Part shown: positions 7,888-16,712 of the stretch, piece by piece
Numbering within the stretch: the first letter of the stretch is position 1
Layout: each line of letters opens with the position of its first letter
Assembly (NCBI GenBank): GCA_048213135.1
Contig: PS015024.1
Coordinates: forward strand, 112,813 to 139,687
Direction: 5' to 3'
Source of the DNA: Reclinomonas americana ATCC 50394
Taxonomy: Eukaryota; Jakobida; Jakobea; Jakobida
Length of the DNA stretch: 26,875 bases
Notes under the pieces: model-generated
Databases searched by the model: none
The model's input: only the letters and a program-made list of their open reading frames with translations
What the model was told of the DNA's origin: nothing
Made by a program: the position numbers and the translations under genes

Positions 7888-9871
7888 ATGTCGTCGTCGC
7901 CGCAAGGTCGCGGCAAGCAGTTTGAAGAGCACTATGTGCACGCCAAGAAGGTCGGCGTGGACAGAGCACACGCACACGCACACTCTCAGCGCGAAGAGAG
8001 AGAGAAAGAGCATGGCCATGTTTCTCTTGACACACACACGCAGGCAAACGAGAGAGATAGAAGAGAGTATATGTGCGCCTCTCACTCTCACACTCTCTGC
8101 TACTGCTGCTCATGTTCGATTTTCCTCATCGCATTACTCCACCAAATTCTCGCGTGCTGTCTCTCTCTCTCTCCCTCTCGTCCTCCTCTCGTCTGCGCGG
8201 GAGAGTTCTGTGAGACTCTCACACACACACCATGATTGTTGTGCGACACCAGGTGCCACTCTCACTGGCCTCCAAGTTGTTTCTGCTGGTGGCCTCGGTG
8301 GAGCTCGGCGGTGTGCTTCTCCTCAGTATCCTACAGCTCGTCGCGCACAATCACTGTTGCGTTTGTGTCTCCGACTGGTGCAACACCTGTTCGCTCACTC
8401 GCTCACACTGTGGTGCTATAGATGCCATGGTCTACTATGGTGTGTCCATCGCCAGCACAGCGCATGTGAGAGCATCGATCTGACGCGTTTGTTGAGCGCA
8501 GTTGTCTTGTTGGATGTGTCGGCGGCGTTTTTGTATTACTTTGCCATCGACTCCAGTTGTGTTTCACTTGGGTCATCCGTTCGTGCGTGTGTCGTTGGTG
8601 TGTTGACGACGATGTGTGCCACAGTCATGAAGGAAAATGTGTTTGGATTAGCCGTCTTTATCACTACCTCCGTGGTGCTCTCTGTTCGGTGCGCCCTGGA
8701 TAAGCAGTGGTTGTTGTCGGTGGCGGTGTGTGCTCATGTGACTCTGCGACAGCGTCTGCTACTTCTTTATCGCGGAACGGCAAGAGAACTTGGATCAGGC
8801 CATTATCGGCATTATTGTGCTGGTGTTTGTGTGCCAGGTGGTCTACTTGCCACTGACGTACTTTGCATGGAGGTCATTCGGCTGGCGCATCTTCAAGCGT
8901 TGCGTTGATTGTGTGAGTGTGAGTGCGGGGCGGCCTTGCCGGTGCTGAATGGTACTGGATGATGCGTGGTGCAGGCGTCGGCAGCGACGTCAAGATGCGC
9001 CGCCGATACAAGACGTATCAGGTGTGGCTGGCTCTTGTGCGGCTCGACACACAGTTTGCACGTGCGTTTGCTCTCTCCTCTCCCCTTGTTCATATGTGAC
9101 GCACGGCTAATGGTGTGTGTGATGCGGCAGTAATCCTCACGATCATGGCCGGCTTCTTTGTCAACTATCGGTGGTTCCTGCCGGTGGTCATCTCGTGGGC
9201 CGGCATTACCGTCATTGTGACATTCCTCGTTGCATGCATGCTGTGACGGTGTGGACCCCTGTTGGCGTGTGTGTGCTCACTCGCGCACGCCACAGATTCC
9301 GGTTGCCGTGCGTCGTGAGCGACCCTCCTTTGTGTGGGCGTTCTTCTTCTTCCAAATTGCCATGCCCGTGTACACGATCTACAAGGTGCGATGTGAGCCA
9401 GTCCTATGTGCTCATCCACGCAGAGCATGACCCGTGCGCTGTACAGCTGGTGGCCGTGTGGAACGACCCGCAGAATACGATTCATCACGTCGATCCCGAC
9501 GAGCTTGCTGACATGCAAATCACCATCACGATGTCCGGTGCGTCCACAAGCTGCTCTCCGCAGTGAGGTGGAAGAGTCTCACTGTCCTCTCATTTCTTGT
9601 CACGCGCAGTGGTAATGGCACTGGTATGCCGCGCCTTCAACATGGTGTGGACGGTCTATGTGATTCGCAACTTTGGTCGTGGACTGCGGGATGTACGTGC
9701 CCTCATGTCTCCTGCACTCTCCGCCCCCCTCGTCACTGCTGCTGACTCGCGCATAAACACACGCAGATCTTCTTCCAGCCGGAAGAGAAGCTGCCGTTTG
9801 CCGCCACGGCGCCTCTTGCACCGAATGGGACGACAAAAGGAACGTACAGTTCGGTGAACTCGCCTGTGTAA
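7888..9871 (+). CDS. Multispanning membrane protein, UPF0658 (Golgi) family-like
   Basis: Hydrophobic protein resembling the UPF0658 Golgi-apparatus membrane proteins known from fungi, whose function is not established. Exons: 7888-7950, 8253-8355, 8422-8439, 8502-8555, 8625-8706, 8753-8898, 8975-9061, 9131-9228, 9296-9385, 9426-9537, 9610-9692 and 9767-9871. All are in phase, for 346 residues, close to family size. Family-like features are a run of hydrophobic helices, the mid-protein VGSDVKMRRRYKTYQVWLAL (where members have IGxDxxxxxxYxxYQ), the VAVRRERPSFVWAFF region and the late VYVIRNFGRGLRD, followed by a hydrophilic tail. Uncertain points: ATG at 8232 is an alternative start reading straight into exon 2; the exon at 8422-8439 was chosen because it alone keeps phase with introns over 50 nt; the intron 9386-9425 is only 40 nt and needs a CAGAG acceptor. 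The first intron (302 nt) is rich in CA and CT repeats. Confidence 0.75.
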
Positions 9872-10000
9872 TTAGTAGTGTGGAGAGGAGAAGGAAAAAT
9901 GAAAATGTTTGGAACGAGTTTTGATACGCGCGGCCCGTGTCCATTTCTCTCGCGAAAACAAAAAGAGGCAGCAATAAAGAAAACACACGCACTCTCACAC
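9872..10000. terminator. Convergent 3' spacer (UPF0658-like / M28) with AATAAA at 9973
   Basis: 129 bp between two facing stop codons. A plus-strand AATAAA at 9973-9978 lies about 102 nt after the UPF0658-like stop and would direct cleavage at about 9990-10010, reaching the M28 stop codon. No AATAAA is seen on the minus strand for M28. Overlap of the two 3' UTRs is therefore likely. Confidence 0.5.
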
Positions 10001-12472
10001 TCACACTGCCGCCAGAAGCACATCTAGATTCTTCTCCAACGCCAGCTGCTCCACAATGCGGCCCGTGGCCTCGCCGGCCGTCTGCAGCGCCACTTGCGAA
10101 ATATTTTGAATTGTGTCGCAGTCCTGGTGGTAGCACTGCAGACAAAGTACGTCAGCGAAACGGAGGAGGGAGAGGGGGGCGCACTCTACACGCATCGCAC
10201 CGGATCAAAGGCGGTCTTGGCCATGCCGCCGTACAGGCTGCGCAGCTCCATGTTCTTGACGCCCTCGGCGCCCGTCTCGAATCCGCTCGCAGGAATGCCC
10301 TTGGCAATGAAGGGGCCGTAGTCGGAGCGGCCATTGAAGTCGGTGGGCGTCGAGGTGTGGTTGAACGACATCAGTGCGTTCTGGAACATGCGCTGTAACA
10401 CAACATTCACAGCGTCAGTCCAGAAGAAGAAGAGCTGCTCGCATGCGATTTTGGTCCACACCTGCAGAATGCTGCTGCCGACCTTGACGTCGTCGGGACC
10501 CGACGAGCCATTGTACACACCGTAGAAGAAATTGGGCGAGGCCACCATGTCGAAATTCAGGTTGAGCGCAACGCGATTGAGAGTGCCGTCGGCCTCCAGC
10601 TTCTTGACGTACTCGGTCGAGCCCACCAAGCCAATCTGTGTCGCCCCGAAACGGTAAGCGAGAAGGAAAAGGGGGAGGGAAATGGGTGAAGGAAATGGAG
10701 TGACGGAAAAGGGAAGGAAAGGAGAGAAGGAAAGGGGAGGGAATGGGGAAACAATGCATAAACAGTAAGACACACGCGCTCTCGAAATGAGTGTGCGTGC
10801 GTGCGTGCGTGCGTGTATGTGTGTGTGTGCGTGCGTGCGTGTGTGTACACACCTCCTCGGCACCCCAGAAGCCAAAGCGGATGCGGTTCACGGGTACCAG
10901 CTTGGATTGTGCCATGCTGATGGCAACTTGCAGGTTCAGCGATGTACCTGTGCCGCGCAACTGTGAGTGAGAGACAGGAGAACAGTGACCGGTACCATGG
11001 ACGAGCATTCCTCACCAGAGCCATTGTCGTTGATGCCAGGACCGGCGGGCACCGAGTCCAGGTGAGAGCCGAGCACAATGACGCGATCGTCACGACCGGC
11101 GTCTGCAGAGCGCGCCCGTGAGTTTCAGTTCGTCAGGAGCGTGAAGAAAACAGCAGGGGACAACGGAACTTGTCTCGGCAATCACATTGCACGTCTGCTG
11201 AACGGAGAAGCGTGTCGAGGCCGCAATACGCACGTGCACGGGTGTGCCCATGGACAGAGCCACCACCCACGAGCTGCCGAGTGCGTATGGGAGCGCCAGT
11301 ACTGGCACTGGTTCGTACTCGCCAATCGTGCCGGAGAAGAGGCCCTTGCGATCGTCCGAGTTGCCCTCGTTGTAGATCAGCACGCCCTTCACTCCAGCAC
11401 GCACCGCTGCCGCGCACTACTCACCCCACAATGAGACACGTCGATTACATGCAAGCGTTAATCTTTCACACGATATCACCTTCTCCTGGAACGTGCAGGT
11501 TCCACGCTTGATCAGCGCAATCGTGTCGACATTCTTGGGGAACGCCGCAAAGTTGTCGTCCACACAACCGTACGAATCGGCGGCCACCAGTGGGGCGGTC
11601 ACATTGCCGGAGCCCTGCATGCATTGAGAAGAAAACGGCGCAAACAGAGAGAGACGGATCGTCGAGTTACCGAGTACGACAGCCACGTGAAATCGGTCTT
11701 GTACACGAGTGCCTTCTCCGCCGGCGTCACTTGCTCCAACTCTGGATCCGCCAGCGGCTTCCATCTGCAGATGGCCATCTCTCAGAGGGACACGCGCATG
11801 CAGTGGACGACCCACAAGGCATGCATGCAATCAAACGCAACACTGGCACCGTAAAGTTCTGCAACATGACCGAATAGTCGGGCGCATACGTGCGCAGCGT
11901 CTGCAACACATACTGCACACTGGCATCGTAGCCGGGCGTGCCCACTGCGCGTGTGCCACCATTGGCCAGCGCAGCACTCTGCAGCGCATTCAAGTGTCCC
12001 ATCATGCCCTCCCGAGTCACCAGCGTCCACAACGGAGGTCGCTCCACCTCTGGTGGCGGTGCCGTGCGATCGGGCAGACGCGTCAGCATCGTGATGAAGA
12101 TGGCCACGGTCGCCACCAGTGAGATGGCGGTCACAGAGAGCGCAATGTTGAATCGTCGTCGCCACTGCAGAAGTGAGAAGAGTGTGTGAGGGCCAGTCTC
12201 ATCACAGTGTGTGTGTGTATCAGTGTGTGTGTGCGCGTGTGTGCGTGTGTGTGTGTGATCGTGCGTGTGCATCAGTGTCATTCATGTGTCTCAGGAACGC
12301 ACTCGTTGCGGTGATGCATTATTCCACGAGCTGTCATCGTACTTGACTGCCACACCAGAGCTGAGAGTTGAGTGAGTGTGAGAGACAAGTGAGAAGCGCG
12401 CGCGAAAAACATACATGTGAGTTGAGCTCACAGAAAAAGTGATTTTCTCGTTGTCAACTCACCGCATCTCAT
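10001..12472 (-). CDS. Membrane-anchored M28 zinc aminopeptidase/carboxypeptidase with PA domain
   Basis: Co-catalytic two-zinc exopeptidase of family M28, probably acting in the vacuole/lysosome, secretory pathway or outside the cell. Exons on minus: 12472-12463, 12346-12303, 12164-11842, 11764-11671, 11614-11480, 11416-11170, 11102-11016, 10947-10853, 10635-10462, 10392-10201 and 10135-10001, all phase-consistent, 511 residues. Order: short cytosolic N-end, signal anchor (about 23-46, after WRRRF), M28 N-lobe, PA domain (about 158-260, including KRGTCTFQEK and GVLIYNEGN), then the peptidase core. Metal ligands are all present: H298 (GSHLDS), D310 (GPGINDNGSG), E345, D374 (NLNFDM) and H470 (CYHQDCDT), with E344 of FWGAEE as general base. 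It therefore should be active. The layout resembles yeast aminopeptidase Y with an anchor, or glutamate carboxypeptidase II without the dimerisation domain. The start ATG lies in a 10-nt exon; its choice rests on phase. Confidence 0.93.
10636..10852 (-). repeat. Enlarged M28 intron with homopurine tract and (GT/GC)n microsatellite
   Basis: A 217-nt intron between exons 8 and 9 of the peptidase gene. From about 10654 to 10755 the plus strand is nearly all purine (GGAA/GGGA units; pyrimidine-rich on the gene's sense strand). From about 10790 to 10850 it is a GTGC/GT repeat. It splits the FWGAEE-IGLVGS motif exactly after the two glutamates. No coding content. Confidence 0.85.
12206..12271. repeat. 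(GT)n/(CA)n microsatellite in M28 intron 2
   Basis: A compound GT/GC run within the 138-nt intron 12165-12302. It reads as CA on the gene's sense strand. An open frame through it gives meaningless His-Thr repeats. Confidence 0.9.
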
Positions 12473-12754
12473 CGTTGGCGAGCAACTGCCCGCTGTCTGC
12501 AGGGCTGGTGGCCGCAGAAGACTCCCCTGAACGCATGTTTTTCAATGAAGCGGGACAATGCGGACAGTTACCGGCTGCCACGTCACGGGTGTTCTGTCCC
12601 AAGCGTTGTGTTTTTTTTGGCGCGCATACTCTGCAAAGACACACACAACACACGCCCGCCCGCGCGCATTTTGCAAGTTTGTAGAGAGGACTCGCCTCTG
12701 TGTTTGTGCGTGCACGTGTCTGTGTGAGTGGTGAGAGAGTAAGAACCGCCAACC
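12473..12754. promoter_or_regulatory. 282-bp divergent region between M28 and dynein, with X-box-like site
   Basis: The largest intergenic space in the window, separating opposed starts. At 12474-12486 lies GTTGGCGAGCAAC, which fits the RFX X-box (GTNRCC, 0-3 N, RGYAAC) with one mismatch. A further half-site, GTTACC, is at 12567-12572. The rest has a T8 run (12610-12617), a CA stretch, and a GC-rich segment before the dynein ATG. There is no clear TATA box. RFX factors drive ciliary genes in several eukaryote groups, so the site is a reasonable but unproved dynein element. It lies 270 bp from the dynein start and next to the M28 start. Confidence 0.4.
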
Positions 12755-15691
12755 ATGGTAAGTGTATCTGCTCTCTCTCTCGCGCGCGCGCGCGCTCTCT
12801 GTCTCTCTGTGTGTTGCTCATAGGCCGTTGTTGTGTGCTGCACAGAGTGGTGCCAATGGACACGGTGGTGGTGGTGGTGGTGACAGTGACGAGGAGCTGC
12901 CGTTCACTCATGTACTGTCACAAGACGAGTTTGCGCAGCTGCGACGCTCGCGTGAACAGTATGGTGTGGGTGGCAGTGGAATGGTAGGCGCCGGCTCCAG
13001 TGGATCGGGCGGTGCAGGCGGTGGAGGAGGCGCGGGGCGAGGACCTCAGGCATGTCACACTCTCTGACTCGCTCACCCACAAACTGCTCATGTGACTGAC
13101 ACATGACTTGTGCAGCGCCCGTCATCGCAACGACCGGCACACTTGCGTCTGCGCAGCTCACTGCGCAGTGCCGTTCCGCAGGTGTGTGTGTGTGTGCTCT
13201 CTCTCGTTGACTCGCACTCCACTCGCTCACTCACTCACTCCGCAGCGACCGACGACTCCGGGCACTGCTGCTGCTGGTGCACCACGTGCGCCAACCTCGC
13301 CAACCTCTGCGGCGGCGGCGGCGGCGGAGAGTGCAGCGGCGGCGAGTATGGCGGCCGCGCCGGTCAAGCCGGCCGTGACTCAGGTGCGTCCGTCGGGCTT
13401 CTTCTCGGATCCGCTCAACGAGGCGGTGCCGCCATCGCGTGGCTCCAAGGTGGCCACGTCGGGCGACTACCGGTCTACGGTGCAACCGTTGCCGTCTGGT
13501 GCGTCTTGTCGACTGTTTTCCGTTTCTTTTTTTGTGTAGTGTCTGACCGCGTGTTGTGACTGTTTAGCCGGTGCGATTCCGGAGGGTGCGCTGGTCACCC
13601 CGGATCCGCAATTCACTCGCGAGACGTTGGATGCTGGTCGCATCACAGGCGTCGATGTCAAGGTCATGGTGCCGTACGATACTGCACCCGGTCAAGGTAC
13701 TGCAGTGTGGTGAAAACCTTGCCCTGTTTCCTTGCTGTATCTCATTGTATCTGGGTGGTGACAGTACCCCGCGCGGTGGAAGTCGAGCGCAAGCGTCGTC
13801 TGTATGCGAGCGTGAATGTTGGTGAGGAGCTGGCAATGCGCGGCTACGACTACCTGGAGCCGGGCGTGCTCGGTGGCCCCGACTCGGAACACCCGCCACC
13901 CGGCGGTGTGGGAGCCTCGTATCTCCCACTCGAGGTGTTCGACAATGAGGACTTTGATCCGCGACCACCAGGCCAATGGCAGCAGCTGATGCAACTGGTG
14001 CGCATCTCTACATTGCCGCTTCTCTTCTCTGGCCCCGCGTCTCTTAACCGTCTCTTCCCTTGCATCACGAAGGACGCCGATGGAGTGCGTTGCATCCCGT
14101 GCATGGCTGTGCGGCTTCTCCCCGGCGGCACTGGCGAGTGGGTGGACGGCAAGATGATTGAGTACAATGGTGAGGAGGACCGCTACAAGGTCAGGGAGGT
14201 ACAGACTGGCGAGGAATGGTGGCTGCCGCGTATCCACGTGTGCTTCAAGGTCGAGGACCCGTACCAGTTTGTGGAGCGTGTGATTGCCGCCCACAAGTAC
14301 CGCCAGGAGACCGAGGCTGTGCTGGTACGGCGCGCATCTCACTCACCCCCGCTACTTGTCTCTATCGCTGCTCACTGCTTGTTTCTCTTCTCCTGTGCGT
14401 AGCGCTACAATCTCTTTATCGATTCAATGCCGGTGGACGAGATTCCGCCATTGTCGCAGCAGCAGCTGGAGCGCATTCTGAACCTGTCGCTGAATGCCAC
14501 ACTGCGCGAGCACCAGCAGGAGCTGAGCATTGCGGACCTGCTGAAGGAAATCAATCTCGAGTATTTCCGCACGGCGAACAAGCTGATCTTTGACGAAGGC
14601 TTGCAAGATCCGGCGCAGGCCGACGTCTTCAAGGCTCTCGTGCTGCCGGAGCCGCAACTGCAGCCACCGCCGCCAGAGTTCCGTCCTCTACCATTATCTC
14701 TCCATCTCTCTTCCTTGCCCCCTCACTCATTCGTGATCGATGGACGTGCAGGTTCGGTCTCATGCCCATGCCCGAGTTCGATCTCATCACTCAAGTCCGC
14801 AACTTCCACTTTGCCACCTTCCTCAACGCACCGCAAGTCATCATGTCGAACAACTTCGTGATGAAGGAGTGCGAGGAGCTGCACAAGATGAAGCTGTTCT
14901 GGGTCACGCTGACCAAGACCATGCGTCTGGACGAGTTTGAGCAGATTCAGATTCAGAACATTAACCAACTCCGCACATTCCTGCGCGAAGTGTTGCGTGC
15001 CCCATTCTGCGATCTCGACTCGACCTTGTTTCCTTCGTTTTCACTCACCATCGTTTTTGCGGGCGCAGTTGGGTGCACAACCTGAAAAAGGTGATTGTGC
15101 AATCGCTGAAGGAGGTCGGCAAGGGCTGGCTCAACCTGCGCGAGCGCCGTCGCGAAATCTACGAGATGAGCAAGCTGCGCAAGTACATGCAGCAGATCAA
15201 GTTTGTCATGCAGGATCAACTGCGTTTCTTCACCGAAAAGTTGCGTCTCTGTGGTGTCGCATGTCCACAGTTTGCGACCATGCTTATTCATCTCTCCTTC
15301 TCTTTTTGCGTGTGCAGTGCGCTGCGCGAGTACGTCGAGTTCATCGAGTACCAGTGCCGCCTCGAGGTGGAGGTTCGCAACTCCGGCAACGTGGTGGTGG
15401 TGGACCCGGAGATTCTGCGCAAGGCCAAGCTCGGTCTCGTGGAGATTGTCGACTACCGCCACGCCAATGGCAGCATCGACAACGAATTCGTTGCGTATCT
15501 TATTGCAAACAATGCACCGTGATCCGACGCGGAGGTCTTACTTGTAGTTGTTGTTGTTGTGCACACACACGCGCAGCGCATTCCCATGTTCTCGGTGGAC
15601 TTGATGGAGCGCGAGGGCGAGTTGACGTACTCGACGACCCCCGAACGCTTCCGCGAGGTGCTGCTCGGCGTGTTCCAGCGCGGCCTCGACG
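12755..15691 (+). CDS. Axonemal inner-arm dynein heavy chain, DNAH1-type: N-terminal tail
   Basis: First part of a flagellar motor heavy chain. Exons: 12755-12757 (ATG only), 12846-13049, 13116-13181, 13246-13498, 13568-13696, 13765-13997, 14073-14324, 14403-14677, 14752-14991, 15069-15239, 15318-15489 and 15577-15691, then N. All are in phase, about 704 residues. The first 150 residues are low-complexity (Gly, Ala, Pro, Ser). Conservation with DNAH1 begins at VPRAVEVERKRRLYAS and continues through LPLEVFDNEDFD-like, WWLPRIHVCFKVEDP, RYNLFIDSMP, TMRLDEFEQIQ and YEMSKLRKYMQQIKF. These are tail elements (DHC_N1-like/N-terminal) that bind intermediate or light chains and dock the arm on the doublet microtubule. 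The start is chosen because ATG in ACCATG is followed at once by GTAAGT and the next exon opens in phase. The intron 13050-13115 is GC-AG. The 75-nt segment 13998-14072 is stop-free and treated as an intron from its GTGCGC and AG ends. Confidence 0.93.
12770..12811. repeat. (CT)n-(CG)n-(CT)n compound repeat in dynein intron 1
   Basis: Alternating CT, then about seven CG units (12780-12792), then CT/GT, inside the intron that follows the ATG (12758-12845). The CG block is Z-DNA-prone. It is intronic because the following in-frame exon starts at 12846. Confidence 0.85.
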
Positions 15692-15929
15692 NNNNNNNNN
15701 NNNNNNNNNNNNNNNNNNNNNNNNNNNNNNNNNNNNNNNNNNNNNNNNNNNNNNNNNNNNNNNNNNNNNNNNNNNNNNNNNNNNNNNNNNNNNNNNNNNN
15801 NNNNNNNNNNNNNNNNNNNNNNNNNNNNNNNNNNNNNNNNNNNNNNNNNNNNNNNNNNNNNNNNNNNNNNNNNNNNNNNNNNNNNNNNNNNNNNNNNNNN
15901 NNNNNNNNNNNNNNNNNNNNNNNNNNNNN
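15692..15929. other. Assembly gap, 238 N
   Basis: Follows dynein exon sequence ending in FQRGLD. The next dynein sequence in protein order, REMRQYFDML, lies at the far end of the adjoining contig (16692). From the family, roughly 200 residues belong between them, so 238 N cannot be the true size. Confidence 0.95.
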
Positions 15930-16692
15930 TCCTGCCAGTGACGATCACGCATACCGGGGCTGCGCAGACTCGTAATGAGCGGCAGCTGCGGCTTGAACTC
16001 CACCACCTGGTTGTAAATCGTCTCGGCGATCGAAGCCAGCTCGTGCTGGCCCGAGTTCTTGAACTGACGAGCTGCACTCGTGGAAACCCGATAGCTCGTG
16101 AGAAAGAAAGGTGTGCAAGAGAGAAGCGACTGGCTGCGACGCAACTCTGCTTGAACATGACACCATTGACGGTGTTGACGTTCTTCTCAATCAGTTCCGC
16201 GTCCAGCTCCACAAACGGATCATTGTCCCATGAGTAGCGCCACTTGAGCCAGTCATCCGCATTGGTCCACAGGAGGTAGAACGGCTCAAATTCCTTGACG
16301 GTGCCGGCCAGCTTCTGGTACTCGGTCTGCTCCTCGCCAAACAGCACCTCGCGGCTGTTGAACTCCTTGGCACGAGCCTCGCAGTCGGCCAGATCACGGC
16401 GAATGTGCTTGACCTCAGCCGCCACTTCTTGCACCTTGTCGAGATCCGTGTGACGGTTGAAGCGACTGACTTGCGCAGACAGACGATCCACGTCCTTGTC
16501 GAACACGTGCTTCTCCTGCTCCATGCTCTCGCGGAAGTTGTCTTGCGCCGTGTCCAGGCTCTTCGAGGTCTGCTCCATCAGTATCTCAATCTGGCGAGGC
16601 CAGAACACCGCCGACCACATGCTCTTGAAGTCGTCGTCGGCAATCGGGCACTCCAAATTCTCCAGCATGTCAAAGTACTGGCGCATCTCACG
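15930..16692 (-). CDS. Dynein linker (DHC_N2) fragment, contig in wrong orientation
   Basis: Two minus-strand exons, 16692-16146 and 16071-15930, encode about 230 residues of the same DNAH1-type heavy chain. They cover the coiled region before the linker and the linker's first part: YFDMLENLECPIADDDF, then FEPFYLLWTNADDWLKW, DAELIEKNVNTV, and finally SLRSPGMRDRHWQ. Codon use and the GTTGCGT donor (16145) match the flanking gene. Read on the minus strand, the fragment ends with two bases, GA, of a codon. The plus-strand contig after the next gap begins with one base, G, of a codon and continues ISEQIGFEV. Joining them gives GAG and restores RHWQ-E-ISEQI, as in RHWExLSxQI of the family. This is therefore an exon block of the neighbouring gene flipped by the scaffolder, not a separate antisense gene. 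Confidence 0.95.
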
Positions 16693-16712
16693 NNNNNNNN
16701 NNNNNNNNNNNN
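16693..16712. other. Assembly gap, 20 N
   Basis: A fixed-length placeholder between the inverted contig and the next one. After the contig is flipped, no coding base appears to be missing at this junction. Confidence 0.95.

Noticed and set aside
8232-8252. ATG at 8232 as the start of the UPF0658-like gene
   Set aside because: Possible, with good context, and kept as an alternative. The upstream exon 7888-7950 opens with ATG, is in phase and looks coding, so it was preferred.
8440-8501. A shorter intron from GTGAGA at 8465 in the UPF0658-like gene
   Set aside because: It would be only 37 nt and leaves the downstream hydrophobic frame out of phase by one base. The donor at 8440 gives a 62-nt intron and correct phase.
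9563-9600. RWKSLTVLSFL, which resembles the KSLTxF stretch of UPF0658 proteins
   Set aside because: It cannot be joined in frame to the following conserved exon (9610). A single 72-nt intron 9538-9609 gives phase-consistent flanks, so the resemblance is treated as chance.
10786-10850. Regular short repeats suggesting a CRISPR or satellite array
   Set aside because: They are uninterrupted GT/GC microsatellite without spacers, inside an intron of a eukaryotic gene.
14678-14751. A frameshift at a dynein exon junction using donor GTCCTC at 14683
   Set aside because: An alternative donor, GTTCCG at 14678, restores phase exactly, so no sequence error is needed.
15538-16686. A 382-residue minus-strand reading frame running across the N gap, apparently an antisense gene inside the dynein gene
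   Set aside because: The part right of the gap is dynein linker from a flipped contig; the part left of the gap is unrelated antisense of dynein exons. The N run only appears open because X has no stops.
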